This document shows, in pieces, positions 17,236 to 26,760 of a stretch of DNA of 64,000 nt (positions are counted from its first letter, which is position 1; every line of letters begins with the position of its first letter). This DNA comes from Microcaldota archaeon. Its GTDB lineage: Archaea > Micrarchaeota > Micrarchaeia > Micrarchaeales > CABMGC01. Under the pieces are notes generated by a model. It searched no databases and was not told where the DNA came from. It saw only the letters and a list, made by a program, of their open reading frames with translations. The translations under genes and the position numbers were made by a program. The DNA lies in assembly GCA_021818925.1 (NCBI GenBank), contig JAKASU010000001.1:522911-586910 (forward strand), read 5' to 3'.

Positions 17236-18045
17236 TCACTTATTCCTGTTCACCGCCGACTTGCTTATCCCGTCCACGACAGATTCGACAGCCGCTTCGG
17301 ACCAAACCGTGAGCCTTGGCCTCCCTCCCGGCGCGAGTTTCGCGACCTTCAGCCTGTCAACTTCAAGCACGTCGACTCCGGGGATGTTCCTGCCGGCCCT
17401 CTCGACGCTCTTCGAGTCCTTTGCGACTATGAGCACGCTGTTCCTGAAATATCTCCTCCTGCTCCTTCTCCTGTTATTGAGGCTCAACCTCGGTGAGTGC
17501 GATCTTTCCAGGTCTTCCGAGAGCCCGAGCGCGCCGAAAACCTTGAGCAGGTCCTTGGTCCTGCCTATCTTCTCTATCTGCGCAGACACGACTATCGGCA
17601 GCGGCTCCTTCTGGTAAGCGTATGACTGTTTTATCAGCGTGGCATTCCCGGTTCCGCCTACCGCGCTCGAGATCGCTTTCGCGTACTCCTTTCTGTTTAT
17701 CCTCTCTACTATCGTCTTCTCGACCTTGTGCGGATGCGCGCGCCTTCCCTTTACCGACGAAGGTATCTTCCTTACGTCCCCGGAGCCGCCCTTCGCAAGC
17801 CTCTGCCTCGGCCTGGGAGGCCTCCCGGTGTGCCTCTGCGTCCTGTATGTGCCGTATCTGCCGGTATACGATGCCGAGGTGTCCATTCCAGCAAGCAGGT
17901 AGTGGCCCTGCGGCTGGTACTCGGCGCTCTGCTCTGCGAGCAGCGCACGCTTCACTATGTCCTCGTTGAACGCGGTGCCGAAGACCTCTGGCAGGGCTAT
18001 CTTTTTCTCGACCTTGCCGTCAGTTTGATAAACATTCGCTTCCAT
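17236..18045 (-). CDS. rpl4: Ribosomal protein uL4
   Basis: GQRLAKGGSGDVRKIPSSVKGRRAHPHKVEKT-type uL4 core; start at MEANVYQTDG. Confidence 0.93.
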   Translation of the reverse strand: MEANVYQTDGKVEKKIALPEVFGTAFNEDIVKRALLAEQSAEYQPQGHYLLAGMDTSASYTGRYGTYRTQRHTGRPPRPRQRLAKGGSGDVRKIPSSVKGRRAHPHKVEKTIVERINRKEYAKAISSAVGGTGNATLIKQSYAYQKEPLPIVVSAQIEKIGRTKDLLKVFGALGLSEDLERSHSPRLSLNNRRRSRRRYFRNSVLIVAKDSKSVERAGRNIPGVDVLEVDRLKVAKLAPGGRPRLTVWSEAAVESVVDGISKSAVNRNK

Positions 18046-18046
18046 A

Positions 18047-19027
18047 TCAGGCACCCTGTTTTGATTCCAGTGACACATACGTTAGCTTTGGCGCTACGGG
18101 CTTCCTGCTCGGCCTCAGTGCCTTTCTTATCCTCAACAGCCTCTTCGCCGGGCCCGGAATGGAACCGTCGATTAGCAGATAATCGTTCCTTATGTTACCG
18201 AAGTTCAGGAAGCCGCCTCGTGGCGTTACCGCCTCCGCATCCTGCGCTGTGCCTATCTTCAGCACGCGCTTGTTAAGATCTGTCCTGTAGTTGAACCCCA
18301 TGTGGCCTGCCTGCGGGACGGAGAACATGACCTTCGGGGGGTGCCAAGCTCCCAGGCTTCCGACGTGCCTTACCTTTCCTGTTGCTTTGTGGAACTGCCT
18401 CGCTACGTGGAACCTGTGCACCGGGCCCTCCCATCCCTTGCCCTTGGACACGGATATCACGTCTATGAAATCTCCGTTGGCGAGGACCTCTCCTAGTTTG
18501 AGCTCCTTGCCGATAATCTTCTCGATGAACGCCAGCTTGCTTGCAACGTCCTTGCCTCCAACTGGGATCTCAAACCTGAGCGTCTTCTTTATCCCTATTC
18601 CGAGCGATCCTGGATCAGCGAACGCGAGAGCGGTTACGTCACTGTACGTCGATGCGCCCTTCTTGAGCTCCTCGATCTTCGGCACCTTCGCATCCTTTAT
18701 GCCGACCTTCTGGGCGGTGGCCGCGTCATAAGTTTCTGCCACCGGCTGGCTGTAGAGGTACTTCTTCCCGTACGCCCTTGCCCCGTACACGAAGATCTTC
18801 GGCAGCACCACGGCTGTGACTGCGCGCATCACCTCCTGGCCCTTGGTGTGCGACTGCGAGTCGTCTATCATCATCACGTGGGTCATGCCGACCTTGAACG
18901 CGAGAAGCGACTGCACTGACGGCTCTGCTGTGGCGGGCCAGTTCCTCACTCTTGGAAGTAGCCTCTTGGCCATTCTGTGTGGCCAGTACTCTAGGGATCC
19001 TTTGTGGGAACCTTGTCTGTGAGCCAT
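18047..19027 (-). CDS. rpl3: Ribosomal protein uL3
   Basis: MAHRQGSHKGSLEYWPHRMAKR... and KGWEGPVHRFHVARQFHKATGKVRHVGSLGAWHPPKV. Confidence 0.95.
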   Translation of the reverse strand: MAHRQGSHKGSLEYWPHRMAKRLLPRVRNWPATAEPSVQSLLAFKVGMTHVMMIDDSQSHTKGQEVMRAVTAVVLPKIFVYGARAYGKKYLYSQPVAETYDAATAQKVGIKDAKVPKIEELKKGASTYSDVTALAFADPGSLGIGIKKTLRFEIPVGGKDVASKLAFIEKIIGKELKLGEVLANGDFIDVISVSKGKGWEGPVHRFHVARQFHKATGKVRHVGSLGAWHPPKVMFSVPQAGHMGFNYRTDLNKRVLKIGTAQDAEAVTPRGGFLNFGNIRNDYLLIDGSIPGPAKRLLRIRKALRPSRKPVAPKLTYVSLESKQGA

Positions 19028-19179
19028 GCTGATGCACCTTAAAATGAGCGCAGTTACAAAGGCGAGTCCTGAGCGCCTAAATAACGTTAACAATAGGCTG
19101 ATTTAGCTTTATAAAAGTGTTGGAAAGGGGGTGTTTGCGGAAGTAAAGCCGGAGTTTTAAAAGAGGGCGAACTAGAGGG

Positions 19180-19389
19180 TCAGTAGGGGTGGGAATATGT
19201 TGCTGTCTTGCGCTTTTGGGGAGCTCTCTTTTGAGGAAGGTTTGACTCGGGGATGCGGCGCAGGGCTTTGAATATCTCAATCTCTGTTTTCGTCCTCATC
19301 ACTCTGTCTATGATGGCATCGTCTGAAGCTATTGCCGTTCTTGGCTTCTGCTCCTGGTTGCCTGACGTTTTTGCATCGCCTAGACTCAT
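19180..19389 (-). CDS. Small hypothetical protein, 69 aa
   Basis: ORF between uL3 and Pcc1; weak evidence for coding. Confidence 0.35.
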   Translation of the reverse strand: MSLGDAKTSGNQEQKPRTAIASDDAIIDRVMRTKTEIEIFKALRRIPESNLPQKRAPQKRKTATYSHPY

Positions 19390-19439
19390 CGCACCATCTT
19401 TTGAGACATTGCCGATTCTGGCTATTTATACTTTGTGTG

Positions 19440-19676
19440 CTACTTTGTTAAAAGGGATCCGACGTCTCCAACGACCTTTAGCTGCTTTACCGCGCTTGAA
19501 ACAGATGCCAGAAGCGCGACCGGATCGTCAGCCTCCACCCTTATCTCTACGCTGTCATTTGTGGCTTTGAAAGATACGCTGCCCCTCTTGTATCTCTCCC
19601 CCTTGCCGACTATCTTGACATAGTCTCTTGCTCTTGGCCCAAGCTTGAGCTTAAGAATAGCGTCGGGCACGCGCAC
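19440..19676 (-). CDS. KEOPS complex Pcc1-like protein
   Basis: VSFKATNDSVEIRVEADDPVALLASVSSAVKQLKVV matches the CTAG/Pcc1 fold pattern; adjacent to eL15. Confidence 0.75.
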   Translation of the reverse strand: MRVPDAILKLKLGPRARDYVKIVGKGERYKRGSVSFKATNDSVEIRVEADDPVALLASVSSAVKQLKVVGDVGSLLTK

Positions 19677-19678
19677 AC

Positions 19679-20254
19679 CTAATCCTTTCGCCTGCTCATT
19701 CCCTGAGTGACGCTGGGCCTGTTCCTCGTGGTCCCGAACCCTTTGTCGATAAGACCTCTGAATTTCTTGCCCGCGCTCGTGAGACCGCGTACGGCTCTTC
19801 CACGCTGCGCCACCACCGCTGCGTAACCGGGATCGCTAAGCACCGAGGGATGTGTCCTGTCGAGCAGGATGACCTCGAAGAACTTGTAGTTGCCGTCCTC
19901 TCCGACAAAATAGGAGTTGAGCACCTCGCAGTTTGCGAACCTGTTAGAGGCGCGTTCCTCGGCCCTTGCCTGAAGCGACTTCCTGAATGCGTAAAATCTT
20001 CCTGATTTTGAGGGCTTCCTGCCCGCCTGTATCTTCCTCCTCTTGCTCAGCCCCCTGTCGACCCTGACCCTGGCTATTATCACCCCCTGCTTGGCCTTGT
20101 AGCCAAGAGCTCTTGCCCTCGCAACGTTGGTGGGCTTATCTACGCGGGCTACGGGCGACTGTGCCCTCCATGACGCTATGCGTTGCTTCAGCTGCGTGGA
20201 TCTCGTCTTGTAGCTGTGCTGGAACGACTTGTTTATGTATCCGTAACCGCCCAT
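19679..20254 (-). CDS. rpl15e: Ribosomal protein eL15
   Basis: MGGYGYINKSFQHSYKTRSTQLKQRIASWRAQSPVARVDKPTNVARARALGYKAKQG. Confidence 0.95.
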   Translation of the reverse strand: MGGYGYINKSFQHSYKTRSTQLKQRIASWRAQSPVARVDKPTNVARARALGYKAKQGVIIARVRVDRGLSKRRKIQAGRKPSKSGRFYAFRKSLQARAEERASNRFANCEVLNSYFVGEDGNYKFFEVILLDRTHPSVLSDPGYAAVVAQRGRAVRGLTSAGKKFRGLIDKGFGTTRNRPSVTQGMSRRKD

Positions 20255-20290
20255 GTTTACACCGAGAGAATACGACTTGCTCGCTGAATC

Positions 20291-21448
20291 TCAGTTGCTA
20301 TTAAGTATATCTGCCAACCCCTTTAAATACAAATAGGTTGCCGCGTATGCTGGCAGTTCGAGTGTCTCGTTCTTGTAGGGCCCGAACTCCCTCCCGTTTA
20401 TCGAAAGCTTGTATCTTGAGTCGACGCGAACCTTGAGCTCTCCTGTCTTGAAGGCGACGGCGCCCTTCATCGGGTCGAATATCTCTAGAGCGGCAAGAGA
20501 GGGCACCTTTTTAGCCGCCAGCCCTGTGCCCCCGTGTATGCTGTTCGGGAGTCGCATAAGATGGGAAGGATCATTTGTCACCCCCTTGTCTATCCTGTTG
20601 CCCTGGTTGATTATCTGCCTGTTCAACAGGTTGACAAGAACTTCTTTCCTGTTTGGTATTGGATGAAAGTCCCAGTTGCCCTGGTTTATGTCCTTCCTCA
20701 CCGCCTCTATGTTCCTAAATATCCATGAAGCCGTAGTCTTGTCGATCCCGAGGGATGTTAGGTCTCCTTTGCTGCTTGCCGCGTTGAGAAATGCATGTGC
20801 CACTTTGCCCCTCCATCCTCCGTCGCTTGGCCTGGGACCCATCTGCTTCTCGTGCCTTGGGTCGATGCGCACAGTGTAGAAGAAGGCATCATAGTCGGGC
20901 TCGTTGCCGAAGATGTAGCTGCTTATCTCTTCGCGCGCAGGCTTATCGAGTGAGAGCACGCTTTCCTTGTGCACATGCACGTGGTAGCCGCGGTTGCCGC
21001 TGAAGTTGATCTCCATCTCCTTGGTGGAGAACCCGAAGTCCGGAACGAGGAAGTTCTCTATGAGCTTGATCACCTCTTCCTTTGCAGCGTCAAGGCACTT
21101 GTCGCAAGACCATTCCTTGCCGTGCTCTATCCTGCACGGCAGCTTGACTATGTCTCCTGCATCGATATCAAACCTGAGCTCGGAGCCCAGCCACTCCTTC
21201 TTGTCCATCGGGGCTTCGGGATGTTTGTAATAAGCGGCTGAATAGTCAACGTGGAGCGGTGCGGTGTCGATAAGGTACGCGCGCAGTTCGCTGTCATTCC
21301 TGAACACAGTATGCCTTACTGCAATCCTGTTAGCGAAGCTGCCGAACCCGAACTCCCTCTCCGCAATCCTCTCTGGTGCGATGCTGCCAATGTTTTTGTA
21401 GTAGTCCTTTATGTAACTTGAGACTGTTTTGTTGCCGAAATCCGACAT
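20291..21448 (-). CDS. priS: DNA primase catalytic small subunit
   Basis: REFGFGSF...ELRFDIDAGDI...FSGNRGYHVHV... and KHEKQMG-type PriS motifs. Confidence 0.93.
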   Translation of the reverse strand: MSDFGNKTVSSYIKDYYKNIGSIAPERIAEREFGFGSFANRIAVRHTVFRNDSELRAYLIDTAPLHVDYSAAYYKHPEAPMDKKEWLGSELRFDIDAGDIVKLPCRIEHGKEWSCDKCLDAAKEEVIKLIENFLVPDFGFSTKEMEINFSGNRGYHVHVHKESVLSLDKPAREEISSYIFGNEPDYDAFFYTVRIDPRHEKQMGPRPSDGGWRGKVAHAFLNAASSKGDLTSLGIDKTTASWIFRNIEAVRKDINQGNWDFHPIPNRKEVLVNLLNRQIINQGNRIDKGVTNDPSHLMRLPNSIHGGTGLAAKKVPSLAALEIFDPMKGAVAFKTGELKVRVDSRYKLSINGREFGPYKNETLELPAYAATYLYLKGLADILNSN

Positions 21449-21554
21449 AATTAGCTTCCTATTATGTTACAGCGTTTAAGCTTAATAGCAGTTGCGTCAA
21501 GTGATTTAACGGGAACGTATTTAAAAGAGGAAAACCGATACGGACAGCGATCGG

Positions 21555-22163
21555 ATGATATTTGTAGACAATGAAAGCGTGAATCTTGACCCTAGAAGCC
21601 TGGTCTCCTTGGGGGCCGTTGAGTACGAGAGGCACAGCAACACGTTTTATGAGGAGTGCAGGGTGCCTGAGGGCATGCAAATAAGCGAAGGAGCGCTGAA
21701 GATAAATGGATTCACGGTTGAGCAGGTCACGGACCCTAACAAGCAGGGCCTCGGGACGCTGATGCTGCATTTCTGCGACTGGACAAAATCAGTAGAAGAG
21801 GTAACGCTTGCGGGAGAGAACGTGGGATACTTCGATATGAGGGGCATCACGGACAGCCTTGGAAAGTTCGGCATAGAGAACGTGTTCGGACACAGGTCTG
21901 TGGATCTGCACACGGTGATGCGCAAATTCCATGAGGTGAACGGCTTCCAGATTCCGATAAAGGGGAAGCACGATGACATCTCGCTTGACTACGCGCTTGA
22001 GTTTGTGGGCATGCCGAAAGAGCCAATGCCGCACAATGGGCTTACCGGAGCAAAGCTTGAGGCTGAGGTCTACTCGAGGCTCCAGAGAGGGAGCGGACTG
22101 TTTGAGGAGTACGCGAAACACCAGGTATCTGAGAAGGTGGCCAAGGCAAAGATACGCGTCTGA
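21555..22163 (+). CDS. DnaQ/RNase T-like 3'-5' exonuclease domain protein
   Basis: MIFVDNES (DxE), AGENVGYFDM, terminal HNGLTGAKLEAEVY. Confidence 0.75.
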   Translation: MIFVDNESVNLDPRSLVSLGAVEYERHSNTFYEECRVPEGMQISEGALKINGFTVEQVTDPNKQGLGTLMLHFCDWTKSVEEVTLAGENVGYFDMRGITDSLGKFGIENVFGHRSVDLHTVMRKFHEVNGFQIPIKGKHDDISLDYALEFVGMPKEPMPHNGLTGAKLEAEVYSRLQRGSGLFEEYAKHQVSEKVAKAKIRV

Positions 22164-22202
22164 TCCTCCTGAAAGTAATAAAATACCTGAGTGCAGACTA
22201 TG

Positions 22203-22562
22203 AACATGGATGATGTCAAGCAGGTCATCGTGGTAAGGAAGGACCTTAAGATGGGTACCGGCAAGCTCGCGGCTCAGGTCGCACACGCGTCGATGCTGAG
22301 CTACTCAGAGGCATTGAAGAGGGACAAGGAGATAACGAAGGCTTGGTTCGATAGCGGTCAGAAGAAGATTGTGCTTGAGGGAGATGATGAGAAGATGCTT
22401 GAGAAACTTTACAAAGCATTCCAGTACGAAAAAGTGCCGTGCGCGCTGGTCGATGATGCTGGACTCACGCAACTGCCGCCTGGAACAACGACCGCGCTTG
22501 GGATAGGACCTGATCTTGCGGCTAAGATAGACAAGTTTACAAAACCGCTTAAGTTGTTATAG
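22203..22562 (+). CDS. pth2: Peptidyl-tRNA hydrolase, Pth2 family
   Basis: KQVIVVRKDLKMGTGKLAAQVAHASM...DAGLTQLPPGTTTALGIGP. Confidence 0.95.
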   Translation, partial: NMDDVKQVIVVRKDLKMGTGKLAAQVAHASMLSYSEALKRDKEITKAWFDSGQKKIVLEGDDEKMLEKLYKAFQYEKVPCALVDDAGLTQLPPGTTTALGIGPDLAAKIDKFTKPLKLL

Positions 22563-24008
22563 CTAGAGATAGTCAAGTTTGTGCTCTTCTTTCCAAAGAC
22601 TCAATCTTCCGTGCAGCCACGGGTAAAAGTCGAAATTGCCGTTTTCGAATTTATTGCTAAGTATGCCAACGATCTTTTTGGACACCTCGCCTGGCCTTCC
22701 GTATATTTGTTTCTTCTTTTTTAGCTGTATTCCTAGATCACCGTCTCTTTTGTATGCCTCTTCGATGATCGGTAGCATCCAATCTTTGCTCACAGGGGGC
22801 GCCAGAATGTTGCTTTTTGATTCGAAAACGGTTTCTGGCCTGTCTGTGTTTAATCTCACTGTAAGCGAAAGCACCTTTGAGAAGTAAAGCAGCTCTTCTT
22901 GCATCGATCCTGAATCGGTAAGCTCGGCCCAGCAGTGGCCGCTATCAAGGAACTCTATAACATGGGCATATTCTTTCCACAGCGGAGTTACCATGAATTT
23001 GTCAGGGTAGTTAGTCTGAAGCAGTTTGAGCCTGTTCTCAAGACCGTAGTTCTTGATTGCGGCATTGGTAGCGGTAAGCATGACAAGAACAAGCTTGTGA
23101 TCCGTATCCTTCACCAGGTGCTCTATGGTGCTAAGCACTGATTTGAATCTTCGTTGTGTGAGATTTTCCCTTCTGTGGATATCGATTCTCATCCACTCTC
23201 CTGATTCCAACCGCGGATACATATCAAAGATGCTGCGTTCTGCGTGCTCTTTTCTCTTGAGCTTAATTGCATCAACCACAGAGTTACCGACGACAAATAC
23301 ATCCTCTTCAGGATATCCCTCATTAATCAGGTTGTTGCGGTTCAGTTTTGTAGGTGCAAAGAAATATTTCGTCCCTGCAGAGCTGACCCATGTATCTATC
23401 TGCTCTGGGAACGGTTCCTCTCGTGCTCTGAACCATCTGCCATAGAGTTGCGCGCTGATGAATTCCTTGACGCGTTCTTTTGACGGTTTGTGATCAACAT
23501 TTATTTTTTTCATGGCTTCGGGAGCCATAGACCTGAGCCCTGCTTCGTTCTGCCCCACTTTCATTCCAAGTCCAAACACCCATGCAAGGCTGCCTATACC
23601 TGCAACGAGAGTGTCTCCGTGAACTATCGGCAGCATGTCTCTTCCGTTAGAGTAGGTTTTGCTGCAGTATCTGCCGAAGTAACCTAGTTTTATCATCAAC
23701 TCGCTTGCTTTTTCGAGAAGATCGCCGCGTACCTGCAGGTCTGCGCACATGAACTTTTCGAGGCTGAATTCTTTTATCCCAAACCCAAGAACCTCGTCGT
23801 AATGCTGACCCGTATTGATTATCAGCACGGGAAGTCCTTCTTTTGCGGCTTCTGCTACAAGCGGAGCTTGTTTGTAAAAATCGGGTTTTGTCGCTGTGAC
23901 CACTGCTATGACAGGAGCTCTCTGTTTCCGTGCTTGAGCAAATATGCTGTCAAGAAGCTTCTTGTTTATCTTTATCGGAAGATACTTCACATCGACTTTG
24001 AAATCCAT
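22563..24008 (-). CDS. UDP-N-acetylglucosamine 2-epimerase family protein
   Basis: VIAVVTATKPDFYKQAPLVAEA..., NTGQHYDEV, VGQNEAGLRS, FDIHRREN-like motif. Confidence 0.88.
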   Translation of the reverse strand: MDFKVDVKYLPIKINKKLLDSIFAQARKQRAPVIAVVTATKPDFYKQAPLVAEAAKEGLPVLIINTGQHYDEVLGFGIKEFSLEKFMCADLQVRGDLLEKASELMIKLGYFGRYCSKTYSNGRDMLPIVHGDTLVAGIGSLAWVFGLGMKVGQNEAGLRSMAPEAMKKINVDHKPSKERVKEFISAQLYGRWFRAREEPFPEQIDTWVSSAGTKYFFAPTKLNRNNLINEGYPEEDVFVVGNSVVDAIKLKRKEHAERSIFDMYPRLESGEWMRIDIHRRENLTQRRFKSVLSTIEHLVKDTDHKLVLVMLTATNAAIKNYGLENRLKLLQTNYPDKFMVTPLWKEYAHVIEFLDSGHCWAELTDSGSMQEELLYFSKVLSLTVRLNTDRPETVFESKSNILAPPVSKDWMLPIIEEAYKRDGDLGIQLKKKKQIYGRPGEVSKKIVGILSNKFENGNFDFYPWLHGRLSLWKEEHKLDYL

Positions 24009-24023
24009 CTCAACACGTCCCCT

Positions 24024-24383
24024 TTACTTTAAGTGTTTATTAAAAGTTCTCCCGAAATCGTCTTCTATTCTTATTATGTCGTTCTCATCGAATTTCCCAA
24101 ACGCAACTTCAAGTACGATAGTGTCAGTTAATCCGGTTATTCTGTGTTTTGCAAGTTTTGGCACTACCGTTTCGCCGTCCTTGCGCAGTTTTTTGTCCTT
24201 TCCGTTGATCGTAACTACAGCTTCTCCTGATACGACATGCCAGAACTCAGACCTGTGCCTGTGGTACTGGTAGCTGAGTTTTTTGCCCGCTTTAATGTAG
24301 AGGAGTTTGACTGTACTTCTTTCGTTGAGGGTGAATTGTTCGAATCTCCCCCATGGTCGCTCGTCTGTTATTTTTGTTCCCAT
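24024..24383 (-). CDS. Cupin, phosphomannose isomerase type II C-terminal-like
   Basis: RPWGRFEQFTLNERSTVKLLYIKAGKKLSYQYHRHRSEFWHVVSGEAVVTING. Confidence 0.9.
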   Translation of the reverse strand: MGTKITDERPWGRFEQFTLNERSTVKLLYIKAGKKLSYQYHRHRSEFWHVVSGEAVVTINGKDKKLRKDGETVVPKLAKHRITGLTDTIVLEVAFGKFDENDIIRIEDDFGRTFNKHLK

Positions 24384-24398
24384 TTTCCCAAAATTTTA

Positions 24399-25310
24399 TC
24401 ATATGTAGGTCAGCCAATCTTCGAAATCCTTGTTTTTGCCCGTCACGACTTCGCTGTAAGCATCCATCAGCATCTTTGTTATCGGACCGGATTTGCCGTT
24501 TCCTATCTTCTTGGAGTCTATCTTGGTTATCGGGGTCAGCTCTGCCGCAGTTCCTGAGAAGAACACCTCGTCACTCGTGTACAGTTCCTCGCGGTGGATC
24601 TCTAGCTCCTCAACCTCGAGCCCTTTCGCTTCGGCTATCTTTATTACGCTGTCCCTTGTTATGCCGAGAAGTATGTCTGCGGTCTTCGAAGGCGTGACGA
24701 TCCTCCCGTTTTGGACCATGAAGATGTTCTCTCCGGGGCCTTCGGCAACGTAGCCGTCATGCGACAGCATTATCGCCTCTTCAGCACCGTCTTTTTTCGC
24801 CTCCATGGAGGCGAGTATGGAGTTCAGATAGTTCCCGCTGCCTTTTGCCTCCGGAGGCATTATCAGCGAGTTGATCCTCTGCCACGAGGATACCTTGCAG
24901 CTTATGCCCTTCTCCTTGTTGGCGAAGTAGCTCCCGAACGGGATTGCTGCGACTATGACGCTGACCTTCTTTCCCATCGGGTTGAGGCCTATGTGCTGGT
25001 CGTTGTAGAAACCGAACGGCCTTATGTAGCACTCATCAAGCCCGTTCTTTGACACAGTGTCGATTATCGCCTTTGAGAGGGCCTTCGGAGTTATCGGAAG
25101 AGGCATGCCGTAGATCTCAGCGGTGTTGAAGAACCTCTTGACGTGGTCGCTCAGTCTGAATATCGCGGGCCCGTTGCCTGTCCTGTAAGCCCTTATACCC
25201 TCGAAGATGCCGCTGCCGTACTGCAGGGAGTGAGTGAGCACGTGCACTTGAGCTTCTGCAAACCCAATAAACTTGCCATCGAACCATATGTGCTGTTCCT
25301 TTCGCTGCAT
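24399..25310 (-). CDS. ilvE: Branched-chain amino acid aminotransferase
   Basis: WFDGKFIGFAEAQVHVLTHSLQYGSGIFEGIRAY...GSGNYLNSILASMEAKKDGAEEAIML. Confidence 0.95.
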   Translation of the reverse strand: MQRKEQHIWFDGKFIGFAEAQVHVLTHSLQYGSGIFEGIRAYRTGNGPAIFRLSDHVKRFFNTAEIYGMPLPITPKALSKAIIDTVSKNGLDECYIRPFGFYNDQHIGLNPMGKKVSVIVAAIPFGSYFANKEKGISCKVSSWQRINSLIMPPEAKGSGNYLNSILASMEAKKDGAEEAIMLSHDGYVAEGPGENIFMVQNGRIVTPSKTADILLGITRDSVIKIAEAKGLEVEELEIHREELYTSDEVFFSGTAAELTPITKIDSKKIGNGKSGPITKMLMDAYSEVVTGKNKDFEDWLTYI

Positions 25311-25344
25311 GCTACTCCTTTGTAAGCAAAATTAAAATATGCGT

Positions 25345-25698
25345 TTAGAATACAGGTCCAAACCCATAGTTGGAGAGCGGATTATTCCGCCCTCCTTGTA
25401 CCCCATCCTTCCTCACGTCGCTCATGTAAGCGCGGAAGGCCTCTAGTCCCTTATCGGTCATCCTTAGAGGCTTCTGCTCCTCCCCTCTTTCCGTGAATTC
25501 CACCACACCCTTGTCCTTAAGTTTCTTCAGCACGTACCACGCTCCGCTGCGGGATATCTCATAGCGGTCGCACATGTACTCGACGAAGCTCGTTGCTGTG
25601 GACCCCCAATCCATGCCTATCTCAGCAAGCACCTGGGCCTCCTTCCCGCTAAGACGGAGCACCGCAATAGCATAGCTACTAGTTCGTCCCACTTGCAT
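25345..25698 (-). CDS. Winged-helix transcriptional regulator (MarR/PadR-like)
   Basis: DRYEISRSGAWYVLKKLKDKGVVEFTERGEEQKPLRMTDKGLEAF. Confidence 0.75.
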   Translation of the reverse strand: MQVGRTSSYAIAVLRLSGKEAQVLAEIGMDWGSTATSFVEYMCDRYEISRSGAWYVLKKLKDKGVVEFTERGEEQKPLRMTDKGLEAFRAYMSDVRKDGVQGGRNNPLSNYGFGPVF

Positions 25699-25840
25699 AA
25701 GAGCACCAGAAGAAAGACAGAAAGCTTAGCCCTTACGCAGCGGGCTTGATATTATTAGCAAAGTAGCATGTCAGAGGCATGCTTGTGGCTATCCTTGAGA
25801 ATGAGTCGTGCCACTGCATTTCTCTTTCGCTGCTTTGCAT

Positions 25841-25866
25841 ACGAACACAGTATTTTATTTGTTCGT
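25841..25866. promoter_or_regulatory. Inverted repeat ACGAACA-N12-TGTTCGT upstream of prepilin-peptidase gene; candidate operator
   Basis: Perfect 7-bp arms just upstream of a TATA-like ctatttaaatctt in a divergent intergenic region. Confidence 0.4.
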
Positions 25867-25908
25867 TGCTCATGCTATTTAAATCTTTTGTGCTGAATCT
25901 GGGAGAGA

Positions 25909-26760
25909 ATGGACTTACAGATGACGGTGTCACTGTTTGCGCTGCTTGCAGTAGCGGTGCTCTACGCTGCGTTCGATCTCTTCAACAAGAGGAATGTGCC
26001 TGACGTCTTCGCCTATCTGAGCGTCATAGTAGGGGTAATCATCACTTTTGCCTTCAACCAGGCCGACCTGCTGTACAGCCTGGCGATAGCGCTCACCGTA
26101 GGGGTCATAGGATACGTGATATACAGGATGGGTTTGTGGGGAGCGGGCGATTACTTTGAGCTTGTGGCCATAAGCCTGATCTTTCCGATACAGCCGTTGC
26201 CGATATTAGCTAACGTGGCACAGTTGGACCTCCCTTTTATACTGTCTGTCTTCATAGCTACGGGGGTTGCGGCGATATGGATAGTGCCGATATTCTATCT
26301 GGTTTTTGTTAAGAAAAGTTGGAGGAAGATGCCTGACGAGAAACACGTGATCTACGGCGTATCCCTATTCCTGCTGTACATGATTCTCCTGTTCTTCGTC
26401 TACTACTTCTACGGGTCGACGCTGGGAAGGGTGGCACTCATAATGGTCGTTGCCGTGCCTTCGGCGATCACGCTTGTGTTCGAGGAAGAAATAACCTCAA
26501 GGATGGTGGAGAATATCTATCCAAGGCAACTTGACGAAGGCGACATAATAGCATTCAACATGATGAGCATTTCTGAGATAAAACGTTTCAGCAAGTACAA
26601 GGGTTTCGGAAGGCTTGCCACGAAGAAACTTATTGCTCGCATGAGGAACTCGAGGGAGAAGCTTCCAGTATACAGGAACGCCGCGCCTCTAGCGGTCTTC
26701 ATACTGATAGGAATAATCATCTCGCTCTTATTCGGAAACGTGGTTCTGTTCTTGGTGTAG
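25909..26760 (+). CDS. Type IV prepilin/prearchaellin peptidase (A24 family)
   Basis: Polytopic protein with GLWGAGDYFELVAISLIFP (GxGD aspartyl protease motif). Confidence 0.85.
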   Translation: MDLQMTVSLFALLAVAVLYAAFDLFNKRNVPDVFAYLSVIVGVIITFAFNQADLLYSLAIALTVGVIGYVIYRMGLWGAGDYFELVAISLIFPIQPLPILANVAQLDLPFILSVFIATGVAAIWIVPIFYLVFVKKSWRKMPDEKHVIYGVSLFLLYMILLFFVYYFYGSTLGRVALIMVVAVPSAITLVFEEEITSRMVENIYPRQLDEGDIIAFNMMSISEIKRFSKYKGFGRLATKKLIARMRNSREKLPVYRNAAPLAVFILIGIIISLLFGNVVLFLV

